Positions 36,549 through 45,599 of a stretch of 64,000 bases of DNA are shown piece by piece. The translations under genes were made by a program, and so were the position numbers. Every line of letters starts with the position of its first letter. Within the stretch, counting starts at the first letter, position 1. The notes under the pieces were generated by a model. That model searched no databases, was not told the origin of the DNA, and saw only the letters and a program-made list of their open reading frames with translations. The stretch comes from Cephaloticoccus sp. (GTDB lineage: Bacteria > Verrucomicrobiota > Verrucomicrobiia > Opitutales > Opitutaceae), in the NCBI GenBank assembly GCA_030833445.1, contig JAURHD010000010.1, positions 51,162 to 115,161 on the forward strand, read 5' to 3'.

Positions 36549-37409
36549 ATGTTGCAGCTCAAAAACGCCGACCTAAGTGTCGCCATTCTTGATCCAGCCA
36601 ATCCGGCCGATCAAAAACACCTGGGCACCCGCTACTGTTGGGGCGGCTATATTTGGCAGGTCACCGACGCCACCGCCGGACCCTTGCTCGCCGGAGCCGA
36701 GTGGCCGGTCAAAAACCCAATTCCCTTTAATGGCCAAGGGCTGCCCGAATCATTTCGTCATGCCGAATTCGGCACCGGCCGGCCCCTGATTTTGGAAAAC
36801 TTGCGCGGCTTCATCATCGGCATTGGTGACGTCGCGCGCAACATGGCCGGTGCTCTCGATGTGGCCACACCCTGTCTCTGGTCAATTACCACCAGCCACG
36901 GAGCCATCGAGTTTTGCACTGAGCAAACAGGTAATGGATATGCCTGCCAGCTCACCCGACGCATCGCCCTGAATCGCCGCACCCTCACTTCTTCCACGCG
37001 GTTGACCAATATTGGAGAACGCCCCTTGCCGCTGCACTGGTTCGCTCATCCTTTCTTCGCCCTGGATGATCGGCTCATCACCTGCGGGTTGCCCGCGACT
37101 TGGGACATGGCGGACAACGTCGGTTACGAATTCGACGATCAGCATCGGCTCACCTTCAAACGCCGCTTCCAACACCGCGACGACGGTCACTTCGAACAAT
37201 TGATTGTCGGCGCCAAGACTCCGCTCCGGGCCGAGCTATCCCACCCCAAACTCACGGGGGTGGTTTTCTCCACGGATTTTGTGCCCGATTCCTGCCCGGT
37301 CTGGGGCAACAGCAACACGTGGTCGATCGAGCCCTATATGGCCACCGAACTCGCGCCCGGCGCCGACCGTGCTTGGAGCCTGACCTACGAGTTTGGTCCG
37401 GTCGCGTGA
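36549..37409 (+). CDS. Aldose-1-epimerase-like (galactose mutarotase fold) protein
   Basis: A 286-residue protein with the beta-sandwich text of aldose-1-epimerase relatives: WGGYIWQVTD, FNGQGLPESFRHAEFG, and LHWFAHPFFAL, whose histidine could be the catalytic acid. The C-terminal part has TDFVPDSCPVWGNSNTWSIEPYM. It lacks an obvious signal peptide. The ATG at 36549 is preferred; a TTG 36 bases earlier is in frame. A sugar-processing role fits the region, but whether it is a mutarotase or only binds sugar is open. Confidence 0.65.
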   Translation: MLQLKNADLSVAILDPANPADQKHLGTRYCWGGYIWQVTDATAGPLLAGAEWPVKNPIPFNGQGLPESFRHAEFGTGRPLILENLRGFIIGIGDVARNMAGALDVATPCLWSITTSHGAIEFCTEQTGNGYACQLTRRIALNRRTLTSSTRLTNIGERPLPLHWFAHPFFALDDRLITCGLPATWDMADNVGYEFDDQHRLTFKRRFQHRDDGHFEQLIVGAKTPLRAELSHPKLTGVVFSTDFVPDSCPVWGNSNTWSIEPYMATELAPGADRAWSLTYEFGPVA

Positions 37410-37484
37410 ACCGTGTGCGATGCGCGAGTTTTCCTCGCGAATCCGATTTGGGGTAGGGCGTGACCGCCGGTCTCGCCGTTGAGG

Positions 37485-37742
37485 TTATTTTTTCTTACGC
37501 ACCAGTCCCAAGGCCAGCAGCAACAGCACGGCGCCGACCGTCGCGGTTACAATGGGTCCCAGCCAGCGACCGCCAATCGAGATGTCCAACACATCGAAGA
37601 GCCAACCACCGAGCGCTGCACCAATGATGCCGATGATCATGTTGCCGAGAATGCCAAAGCCGCCGCCTTTGATGATCAGCCCGGCCAGCCAGCCGGCGAC
37701 AATACCTACCACGAGAAATATCAGAATTTGTTCCAAGTCCAT
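37485..37742 (-). CDS. GlsB/YeaQ/YmgE-family stress membrane protein
   Basis: An 85-residue protein with the family pattern of three short hydrophobic, glycine-rich segments: GIVAGWLAGLIIKGGG, LGNMIIGIIGAALGGWLF and ATVGAVLLLLALGLV, ending in RKKK. Members are induced by general stress or acid in other bacteria; no biochemical function is known to me. It stands alone. Confidence 0.88.
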   Translation of the reverse strand: MDLEQILIFLVVGIVAGWLAGLIIKGGGFGILGNMIIGIIGAALGGWLFDVLDISIGGRWLGPIVTATVGAVLLLLALGLVRKKK

Positions 37743-37876
37743 AAGGGTCTACTTTTGTTGGGGTTGCTTACACCGTATGGAGTATCCGGTTCATTTCATC
37801 TTGGCCAGTTCCTTGGCGAACTTTTACTGGGCCCGTTTCTTTTCAACCCGGCGCGATGCCGGGCGAGATCCTGCGA

Positions 37877-40408
37877 CTAAAGGCTCCGCAGGCAATCCGC
37901 CGGGGTAATTTTGCGCAGGCGGAAGAGGCTCGGCAGGCAAGCCAGCACCGCGACCAGCAGGATCCCAATGGCTACTCCGGCGTAGGTTGCGGGACTGTAG
38001 GGATCGACCCCGTAGAGTAGCGCCTCCATCACCTTCACCAATTGACTGGTCCCGACCAAACCCAGGATTACCCCAAGCAAAACCGTGAGGAGATGACCGC
38101 GGGTAAATTTCCTCCATAACGTTCCGGGTTCAGCGCCCAATGCCATGCGAATGCCAAATTCCCGGGATGATTGCAGCACTTGGGTTACGGTCAGGCTATA
38201 GACGCCGATCGCACACAACAGAACCGCCGCAAGGGCAAAAACGGTGGTCAGGTGGGTGGTCAGATTCATCGAGCTGAGCACCATGCCAATCTGTTCACCG
38301 ATGCTTGAAGGGAAATAAAGCGATTCCCCTGGTTCGGCCCGATGTATCGCATCGGACAGTGAGCGCACCGTCGGCATCCCGGAATGGTCACGCACATATA
38401 AAAACACCGAACTACCGACGCTCATTTTAAAGCACCTGAATATGCCGTCGTTGATCTGCGCCATCGGACCGCTGGCCTGAAAGTCCCGGACCACCCCGTA
38501 GACGGTGTGTGGTCGCGGCGGATCTGTATCCTTCATCCACCGGTCCCGCATATAGAGGGTCCGCTGGAGTGGGTCTTCAACCGGCCAGAGTTTGGCAGCC
38601 GGGAAGCATTAATCACGACATAGTTCGGTCCATCAGAAGAAACCTCACGAGGAAATGTCTGTCCGGCGACGAAGGGAACATCCAATGCAGCAAAAAATCC
38701 CTCCGTTACGCGGGTTGTGAATGCTTGACCCAAAGCTGCATTTTGCGCGAATGCCGCCGGATCCAACGCATAGCTGCATTGCGGGTCATGACTATAACCG
38801 GGAGAATCATCGGAGATGGCCGCGGCCGCAGTCTCGGGCCGACGCTCTACTTCATCCAGCACCTTGCGATGCACGGCAAACCGGTCGAGGTCACGTTGTG
38901 GCTGTTCGTAAGTAAAGTTCATGGCGAGATTGCTGATCTTGCCTAGAAAAACCCGATCCGCTGAATACCCCCCAATTACTCTCGCCCACATTGAAACTCG
39001 AGTTGACCAGCAGTCCGGAACAGATGCCCAGCACGGTCAGCATGGCGATTTGTCCCGTCAGAAGTATTCGCCGCCAGGCGGCCCGTCCGGTGCCGCGATT
39101 GGCGGAAGCGTGATCCCGAACCACCTGCTCCGGGTTGACCCAGAGCAGGTAAATAATCGGCGCGACCAAGGTCACCAAGGCTATGATGCCGGCCAGTCCA
39201 AAGGCCACGCCCACATAGCTCCATTCAAACGCATAACGCATCCAATAGGGGCCGTTGACGATCTTGATGCCACTATAGAGCAGCGGGCCCGCCACCGGTA
39301 ACAGAGCAATGCTGAACAGGGCGGTGGCGACGGCGATCAGCCCCACTTGAAAGCACAATCCGCGAACAGCGGCGGAGCGGGGAATGCCCAAGGCCAAGGT
39401 TGAAGCCACCTCCGACCGTCGCCCCAAGAAATCTATCAGCAGCAAATTTGCCGCGTTCGCACAGCTCACCATGAGAAAGACCATGGATAGCCCGAAGAGG
39501 ATCATCGCACTGACCTTGATGCTGGAATACAAATAAACGTCGCGATACGGCACCAAGGCCGGCCGCAAATCATTCTTAATCGCCGGCGTGTCTGCGCCCA
39601 AGCCATTCAGCATGATTTGAATGTCCTGCTCCGCACGCTCCTTGGTAATCCCTGGCTTCAATTTCACCAAGGCATCGCGCACCGGCCATTTCGGATGGTC
39701 GTAAGGCTGGCCCATGCTCAACCAGAGATCCTGATCATTCGGGAACTGGTAGTCGTGAGGCAGGACGCCCACGATGGTCACCGGATCCCCGGATACCTCC
39801 ACGGTTTTGCCCACGATGTCTGGATCACTTCCATAACTCTGCTCCCACATGCGTTGGCTTAGCAAAGCGGCCGGGGTCGACTTATAGACGTCTTCCTCCG
39901 GAGTGAACAATCGACCGATCAGGGGCTGGGCGCCAGTCAGTTGAAGGGCCCGGGCCGAAATATAAGCCGTCAGCGATCGCTCCGCTCCATCCGGGGTGCG
40001 AATGAATACCGATGAGTAGAGACCCACTTCGACGAAGTCTGAAAATACCGTCTGCCCGGCCTTAATCGCTTCCATCTCACCCCAAGTAGAATGTCTGACG
40101 GCACCGGGTTTGCCATCGTCATAGGTCATTACCAAGTAATCCCCTTTGGGATCAAAAGCCGGTTGGCTCAAAAATACGGTGTGGAATAGCGTCCAGCTTA
40201 GCAGCGACAGGGTCACGGACACCGCAAAGGTCACCAACATCAGTCCATTCTGGGTCCTGCGCCGGGCCAGTCGCCGCAGCGCGAGGGTGAATTCAAACCA
40301 GAGGACTTTCACGAGTTCGGGGTGAGAATTGCTGGGTGTTGGTTCAGTATCAGGGGTCACTCCAACTGCTAACGGCCTCAAGACAGGCCAGATCAATACG
40401 TCCGGCAA
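37877..40408 (-). pseudogene. MacB/FtsX (ADOP-type) ABC permease disrupted by two frameshifts
   Basis: Three consecutive frames together make one permease of about 840 residues. The 5' part (40312 or 40408 to ~38970) has an N-terminal membrane helix, a periplasmic MacB-like domain and further helices. The middle part (~38985 to ~38595) continues with GYSADRVFLGKIS. The 3' part (~38597 to 37877) has the last three helices, including SSREFGIRMALGAEP. The first break is in a C6/G6 run at 38968-38973, where removing one base restores the reading; the second is near 38591, at a short A/T run. Both are homopolymers, so sequencing error is possible. No ATPase gene is adjacent. Confidence 0.75.
38968..38973. 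other. Homopolymer C6/G6 tract at first frameshift
   Basis: Six C on the plus strand (six G in coding sense). Five G would read NWGYSADRVFLG and join the two halves of the permease without a stop. Either a real 1-base insertion, a phase-variable tract or a base-calling error. Confidence 0.6.
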
Positions 40409-40526
40409 TAGTATTGGTTGGCGAGACTATATTATTAGCTGACGCATCGGCCGCTCTGGTCACCGCGCAAGACTGGATAATATCCACAAGGCACGATCAC
40501 CGTCACCCCACTTAATATAAAGTATA

Positions 40527-40892
40527 CTATTTCGCCAATCGCTTCGCCCCGAGCAACCCGACTTCGAAACCGCGTTCCCGCAGCAGCCGGGTTCCGTCGC
40601 GATTGATGATCGCGAGAGCTAGAATATTCACCAAGGGGACGAGCATCAGCACACAGCAGCAAATCCGGCCGATCAGTGGATATCTCAAACCGCCGGTCAA
40701 TCGCACCAGACCGATCAATGAGATCATGAATGCGGTCAGCATGATCACCGCATTCAACGTCACCAAGACTTCTGTCGTTTGTCCGAGGCGAAAAACGATA
40801 CTGCCCAGATTGATCGCGATGGCCGCAATCACCCAGCGCTGCCCACTGCGCACCGCCTCGATATCGGATTCACTGTAATCAATCGTGTTCAT
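40527..40892 (-). CDS. Small four-helix membrane protein of unknown function
   Basis: A 121-residue protein with about three or four hydrophobic segments (residues ~21-105: RWVIAAIAINLGSIVF, LNAVIMLTAFMISLIGLV, ICCCVLMLVPLVNILALAI) and a basic C-terminus. The ATG at 40892 overlaps the stop of the GH36 gene by four bases (ATGA), which both fixes the start and shows it is the last gene of the lower glycan operon. No family recognised. Confidence 0.65.
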   Translation of the reverse strand: MNTIDYSESDIEAVRSGQRWVIAAIAINLGSIVFRLGQTTEVLVTLNAVIMLTAFMISLIGLVRLTGGLRYPLIGRICCCVLMLVPLVNILALAIINRDGTRLLRERGFEVGLLGAKRLAK

Positions 40893-43066
40893 TGCTTCAG
40901 TAGAGCAACCATCCCGGCCCATTCGCCCTTCGGCTGCCAGTGCAATTCGCCCTTGGTAAGTTTCACTCCGGTCGACTTCTCCGTCAACGTATCGGCAAGT
41001 TTCCATTTACCGGCCGGAAGCGGAATTTTTAGCGTGGTCTGTCCGGGTTTCGCAAAAGTGTGCACCACGACCAGCACCTGTTTGCCAGTCGCGCCAACGC
41101 GCACCACGGCCTGCCAGCCTTCAGGATGACGATACACCGGCACGTCCGGACCATAACGGTAGGAGCGTCCCTTCCGAATGACCGGAACCGCCTTTTTATA
41201 TAGCGCAATAGACTGCGCCACAAGGTCCCGCTGATTCGGTCGCAGCGTGGCAAAATCCCCGGAAAGGCAGAGCCGTCCCAGAAAGCCGCCGGTCAATAAA
41301 TAATTGGTGCGCCGCAGATCGGCATTCGAACGGAGCACCGCCCAGATCTGGCTTTGACGCGGCAACATCAGCCGCTGCAGGTTCGCCGCGATGATGGGAA
41401 TTTCGCGACACTCGTGGGCATCGGAAAAGCTGCTCATGGCCGTCAACCCGATCATGGTCGGTTCGAGGCGATGGCCACCGGAAGAACAGTTCTCGATGAT
41501 CAGGTCCGGCATCTCCGTCCGCATGCGTTTAAAGAATGCGACCACGCCATCAAGGTGCTGACGCAGGCCCTCGCCGAGCGATTCGGCCCCGTCGGTCCCG
41601 ATTCCGATGTTCTCGTTATAATCAACCTTGATATAGCCGAAGTTGCCCGCCTTGAGCGTGCCGATGACGCGCTCGGCGAGATGCTCGCCGACTTCGGGTT
41701 TACGCAAATCGAGAAACCGACGCGGCCCGGCTGTGATCGGTTTACCATCACGGTGCAACAGAAGTTCGGTGCGGTGAAACAGCGGCGAGGCCGATCCCAC
41801 GACTTCCATCTCAAACCAGATACCCGGAATGAGCCCCTGTGCGCGAATCGCGTCGGCGGTGGCCCGCAGACCGTGCGGATACATCGCCGGATTCGGAATC
41901 CATTCGCCTTGGGCGCTATCCCAATTACCGCCGACCGGTTTATACCAACCGGAGTCCATCACGAGATATTCGATGCCCGTGCCTTTGAGCGAAGCCGCCA
42001 ACGCACTCATGTTATCGTGATTCGGATTACCCCAACTGGTCGTCCACTCGTTGAACATCACCGGGAGCTTTGATTCGCTTTTCGGCAGATTTGCTAGCGG
42101 CACTTCCTGGGCCGCGGTCAGGGCGGCACAGCAATCATCCACCCCACCCTGCACGCAGGCTAGCATCGCAGTCGGCGATGTAAAACTCTCGCCCTCGGCC
42201 AAGGTCTTCATCCAGTGCCCATATTCACGGTCGGCCAGTCCACCCGAAAATGAAGCAAGATCGTGACGTCGATAGGTCTCGAGCTGCCATGAGCCGGGAT
42301 GCGCCAGTTGTGCGCCCCAAGTGACCCCAGCTGTCGAATCTTCAATCGCCGCGCAGGGGAAAAACCCATTGGTCGGCAGTCCGCCGATAGTGCCGAACCG
42401 TTCACACCTCACCCCGTAACCGGACCAAGATGGTTCCAGCAGCAGATCTTCGAACGAGCGCGTATCCAACCGGCCTTCCGTGCTCCAAGCTCCGCGAAAC
42501 CGGTGCAGCTGCAAGCGCCCGGGTGCATCATCCACCGCAAAGGGCGTCACCCCACTCAGTGAGAAGCTCGCCAGCATTTCCAATGTGACCGACTGGTCCG
42601 AGCTGTTCTCAATGGTGACGCTGCTATCGAGCCAAGACGCCCCGGTCTGCCAACTGAGATCATGATGAGCCAGCCAGCCATGGTCGGCATGTTTGAAGGT
42701 CGTGCGCACCGACAGACCACCCTTGCGCTGCTTCACGGTTTGATTCGTGAATTTCAATTTATCCACCGTCGGGCTGTTGCGGAGGGTGCGGCCCTGCGCA
42801 AACCCCGCGGGTTGGTCATCACTCAGAGCCTTGACCTGCATGAGTGACTCCACCCCCCAAGCCGGTAAGGCCACATCGCTGAAACCAAAGGCCAGTCCCT
42901 CCACTTCCACGCCACTCAACACCTCGCGACGAGCCACGATGTTCTTACGTAGCTTGGTCGGCACCAGCCAGAGACCGAGTTTTTCACCGGAATCATCGCG
43001 GACATACAGGATCGTCGTCGCACCGCAACAGATCTCGCGATGAATCTTGGGGAGGCTCAGGGACAT
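40889..43066 (-). CDS. Alpha-galactosidase, glycoside hydrolase family 36
   Basis: Retaining exo-alpha-galactosidase, 725 residues. An N-terminal beta-sandwich is followed by a TIM barrel. The nucleophile is Asp482 in YIKVDYNENIG. The acid/base region reads NCSSGGHRLEP, with Glu where many GH36 enzymes have Asp. The WFEMEVVG segment also fits the family. No signal peptide is seen, so it probably acts in the cytoplasm on imported oligosaccharides. Two ATGs (43069, 43066) are adjacent. It is in the lower operon after the GH43 gene and overlaps the next gene by four bases. Confidence 0.88.
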   Translation of the reverse strand: MSLSLPKIHREICCGATTILYVRDDSGEKLGLWLVPTKLRKNIVARREVLSGVEVEGLAFGFSDVALPAWGVESLMQVKALSDDQPAGFAQGRTLRNSPTVDKLKFTNQTVKQRKGGLSVRTTFKHADHGWLAHHDLSWQTGASWLDSSVTIENSSDQSVTLEMLASFSLSGVTPFAVDDAPGRLQLHRFRGAWSTEGRLDTRSFEDLLLEPSWSGYGVRCERFGTIGGLPTNGFFPCAAIEDSTAGVTWGAQLAHPGSWQLETYRRHDLASFSGGLADREYGHWMKTLAEGESFTSPTAMLACVQGGVDDCCAALTAAQEVPLANLPKSESKLPVMFNEWTTSWGNPNHDNMSALAASLKGTGIEYLVMDSGWYKPVGGNWDSAQGEWIPNPAMYPHGLRATADAIRAQGLIPGIWFEMEVVGSASPLFHRTELLLHRDGKPITAGPRRFLDLRKPEVGEHLAERVIGTLKAGNFGYIKVDYNENIGIGTDGAESLGEGLRQHLDGVVAFFKRMRTEMPDLIIENCSSGGHRLEPTMIGLTAMSSFSDAHECREIPIIAANLQRLMLPRQSQIWAVLRSNADLRRTNYLLTGGFLGRLCLSGDFATLRPNQRDLVAQSIALYKKAVPVIRKGRSYRYGPDVPVYRHPEGWQAVVRVGATGKQVLVVVHTFAKPGQTTLKIPLPAGKWKLADTLTEKSTGVKLTKGELHWQPKGEWAGMVALLKQ

Positions 43067-43075
43067 CATAAAATA

Positions 43076-43981
43076 TTATCCACCTTGGCGGACTAACTCG
43101 AGCCCGCCGGGGGTTTCCTTGATCGGTCGCAACCGGGCGCGTTCTTCACCCGGCTTGTTGGGCGAATGCAGCACCATCACCAATCGGTCCTCAAAAGTGC
43201 GGAACGTCATCGGGTGGCCACCGTCGTGGGCATAAATGGGTTCGCTGGATTGCAACCAAGGACCGGAAATCTCGCCACTCGCGCTGCGCGCCACCCCGGT
43301 CAAATACCCGCCTTGGCCGAAACTCGACCACAACATCAGCAATGAACCATCCTGGTTGCGATGCAGCCAGGGACCATCCGTCACGCGATAACCTTCGCCC
43401 AGTTCACTTTTCTGCGACCGGCTCCACGGCGCCTCACTGGCCCGGAACAACAACTGGGTTTCACCCGCCGTCCGCCGCAAATCCGCGCCCAGCCGAATTG
43501 CGTGCATCTCGCCATTGCGGGTCTGCACCCACTCCCGGCAAAAAACCAACCACGGCTGGCCGACCAGATCGACATGCAGCGTGGCATCAATCGCCAACCA
43601 GCCCAAGGGGGTGACTGGTCCATCCGAATGAGGCACAAAGGGACCGTTCGGCGAATCGGACACGTAAATGCTGCTGTAACGTGCCCGGGGTTTCAGGACC
43701 GAGACCCCATGACCAAAAGTGGCAAAGAGATACCAACGCCCCCGATAGTGATGCACTTCAGGAGCCCAGTAGTAATCCGCTTCCTGCGGCCCCATGATGC
43801 GCGACAACACCGATTGCGGCTCACTCCATTTTTTCAGGTCGCGACTGTGGCGCACCACAAAACCCAAAGGGGCCTCTTGCGTGCCACCAAAGCCGGTCGT
43901 GCCGTAGAGCCGGTAGAGTTTGTCCGCCGGATCGGCGACTATGAAGGGATCGCGGATCTGAATATCAGCAAGGGTGGTCAT
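43076..43981 (-). CDS. Glycoside hydrolase family 43-like five-bladed propeller enzyme
   Basis: A 301-residue protein with GH43 pattern: the catalytic-base aspartate Asp11 in IQIRDPFI, the transition-state stabiliser region YYWAPEVHHYRGRWYLF, and VTDGPWLHR where the general acid Glu usually sits; here it is Asp202. LMLWSSFGQGGYLTGVA and GPW repeats follow. GH43 enzymes act on L-arabinofuranosides or beta-xylosides. No signal peptide. The ATG at 43981 is at the domain start; a longer in-frame extension overlaps the peptidase gene and has no domain character. Confidence 0.8.
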   Translation of the reverse strand: MTTLADIQIRDPFIVADPADKLYRLYGTTGFGGTQEAPLGFVVRHSRDLKKWSEPQSVLSRIMGPQEADYYWAPEVHHYRGRWYLFATFGHGVSVLKPRARYSSIYVSDSPNGPFVPHSDGPVTPLGWLAIDATLHVDLVGQPWLVFCREWVQTRNGEMHAIRLGADLRRTAGETQLLFRASEAPWSRSQKSELGEGYRVTDGPWLHRNQDGSLLMLWSSFGQGGYLTGVARSASGEISGPWLQSSEPIYAHDGGHPMTFRTFEDRLVMVLHSPNKPGEERARLRPIKETPGGLELVRQGG

Positions 43982-44026
43982 GCCAAAAACACACGGTCTA
44001 AGCGCAGGTTGTCGTCCAAACGCAAG

Positions 44027-44047
44027 CCCAGGCCGCAAGCGCCTGGG
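44027..44047. other. Hairpin in the gap between the M28 and GH43 genes
   Basis: CCCAGGC and GCCTGGG separated by seven bases within the 85-base gap of the operon. It has no U-run on the coding strand, so I read it as a possible RNA stability or processing hairpin, not a terminator. Confidence 0.35.
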
Positions 44048-44066
44048 AAATGTTACGTCCCGCCGG

Positions 44067-45599
44067 CTACTTAGCCACTTCGACCGGCGCCGGTTCATCG
44101 CCAAATGGCCAGATGCCCGAAGCTCGCATGCGTTCCACGAGCTTGGCCTTTTCGAACAAGGAGACGATTTCATCGCGACTCAGCCGCTCGGTGGAAAGTT
44201 CCGGCGTATTGGCCAATTGATAGGTCAGGGCCGCAATCGTCGCGGAGGATTCGGCGATCATCTTGGCATCAATCTTGTCAAAGGTATCCCCAAAATCGTG
44301 GTAATAGCGGACGACGGCCGGGTCGATATAGGCGCCAAAGGTGATGGAGGGAATTCCCGCCAATTGATACGGTGTGTGGTCGCTGCCGAACCAATTGATA
44401 TTATCCACCCCTTTCTCCAAATTGCGTTCGCCGAGGGACGCATCGAATTGCTCAAGCACCGGCACAATGTCGTCAAACCCAAGGGCGTTAACGGACTTCG
44501 GGAAACCAACCATGTCGAGGTTCACCATCGCTGCGACAGGCCGGTCCACGAGCGTGGGCACATGCATGCGCGAGCCCCACAAGCCCTGCTCTTCGCCATT
44601 GAACCAGACGAGTTCGACCGTGCGCAGATTATGGGGCGCGTGGTCATGCAACAACTTGGCCAAGGCGAAGACTTGCGAGGTGCCGATGCCGTTATCGATT
44701 GCCCCCTGCCCTAAATCCCACGAATCAAAATGCGCGCCGACCACCACCGTGTCCGCGGTCTTTCCCGGGAAGGTCGCGACGATGTTGGCGGTATCGATTT
44801 CCTTGCTGAAGGAACGCGTATGCAAGCGCACGCGCACGGGTATGCCCCGCTTGAGCGAACGACTCATCCACAGGCCCTCTTCCTGGGTAACGCAATAGAC
44901 CGGAATCGTGATCGGCTCTCCTTGAAAAGAACCGGTGCGGCACAGCAATTGTCCGCCAGCAACCCGACAGGTGCGGATCAAGCCCTTCAATCCGAGTGTA
45001 CTGGCATATTCGTTGTAACCACCACGGCGCTGCTGAGCATTGGGGGCGAGCAGGCCGATCTTGCCCTGGGTATCGAGTCCCTCGATCGCTTCCTCGGTGC
45101 CGTTACCGAGATCGACCACATCAGCCTCAAAGGGAGCGTGCGGCTGGACATAACTTAGGGTAACTGCCCGCAGCTTGCGATTAATCGGGGCCACCATCGT
45201 GGCCTCGTCATCGAGACGCACCCAGCCGGGCATCTTGAAAGTCTGCAGGTGTGCATCCACACCCATGGCCTGCAACTGGCGCAAAGTGTCGAGCAGTGCC
45301 GCTTGATTTGCCGGCGATCCCGTCAGGCGGGGGCCGTGATCATCGCACAAGTGACCGAGATATTCGTAGCCGGGATTACTCTCGAGGGCGTCGGCGACCA
45401 TGGCCGCCTGCACGGCCTGCTGTTCCGGCGGGAGGTGGTTGACCGCGTTGGTCGCGACCGGCTTGGCAGTTGCCGCACCTTCAGATTCATCCGCCTCATT
45501 ATAATGCGCCCGAACCGAAACGGGCTGGGCGAGCAAAGTAATCGCCACGCCAAGCAGGATCCCGGATCGGCGGTTAAGGTAGTTAAATATCGTGTTCAT
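44067..45599 (-). CDS. Exported M28-family zinc metallopeptidase
   Basis: Aminopeptidase or carboxypeptidase-like di-zinc enzyme, 510 residues. An N-terminal signal peptide (residues 1-31, ending SVRA) suggests periplasmic or extracellular action. A PA-like insert lies between residues ~130 and 260. The zinc ligands are seen in GAHFDSWDLGQGAIDNG, FNGEEQG, VNLDMVG and YYHDFGDTFDKID. Its ATG overlaps the stop of the GH127 gene (ATGA), so it is translationally coupled to glycan-degrading genes, which suggests a glycoprotein or peptide-linked substrate, though this is inference. Confidence 0.88.
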   Translation of the reverse strand: MNTIFNYLNRRSGILLGVAITLLAQPVSVRAHYNEADESEGAATAKPVATNAVNHLPPEQQAVQAAMVADALESNPGYEYLGHLCDDHGPRLTGSPANQAALLDTLRQLQAMGVDAHLQTFKMPGWVRLDDEATMVAPINRKLRAVTLSYVQPHAPFEADVVDLGNGTEEAIEGLDTQGKIGLLAPNAQQRRGGYNEYASTLGLKGLIRTCRVAGGQLLCRTGSFQGEPITIPVYCVTQEEGLWMSRSLKRGIPVRVRLHTRSFSKEIDTANIVATFPGKTADTVVVGAHFDSWDLGQGAIDNGIGTSQVFALAKLLHDHAPHNLRTVELVWFNGEEQGLWGSRMHVPTLVDRPVAAMVNLDMVGFPKSVNALGFDDIVPVLEQFDASLGERNLEKGVDNINWFGSDHTPYQLAGIPSITFGAYIDPAVVRYYHDFGDTFDKIDAKMIAESSATIAALTYQLANTPELSTERLSRDEIVSLFEKAKLVERMRASGIWPFGDEPAPVEVAK

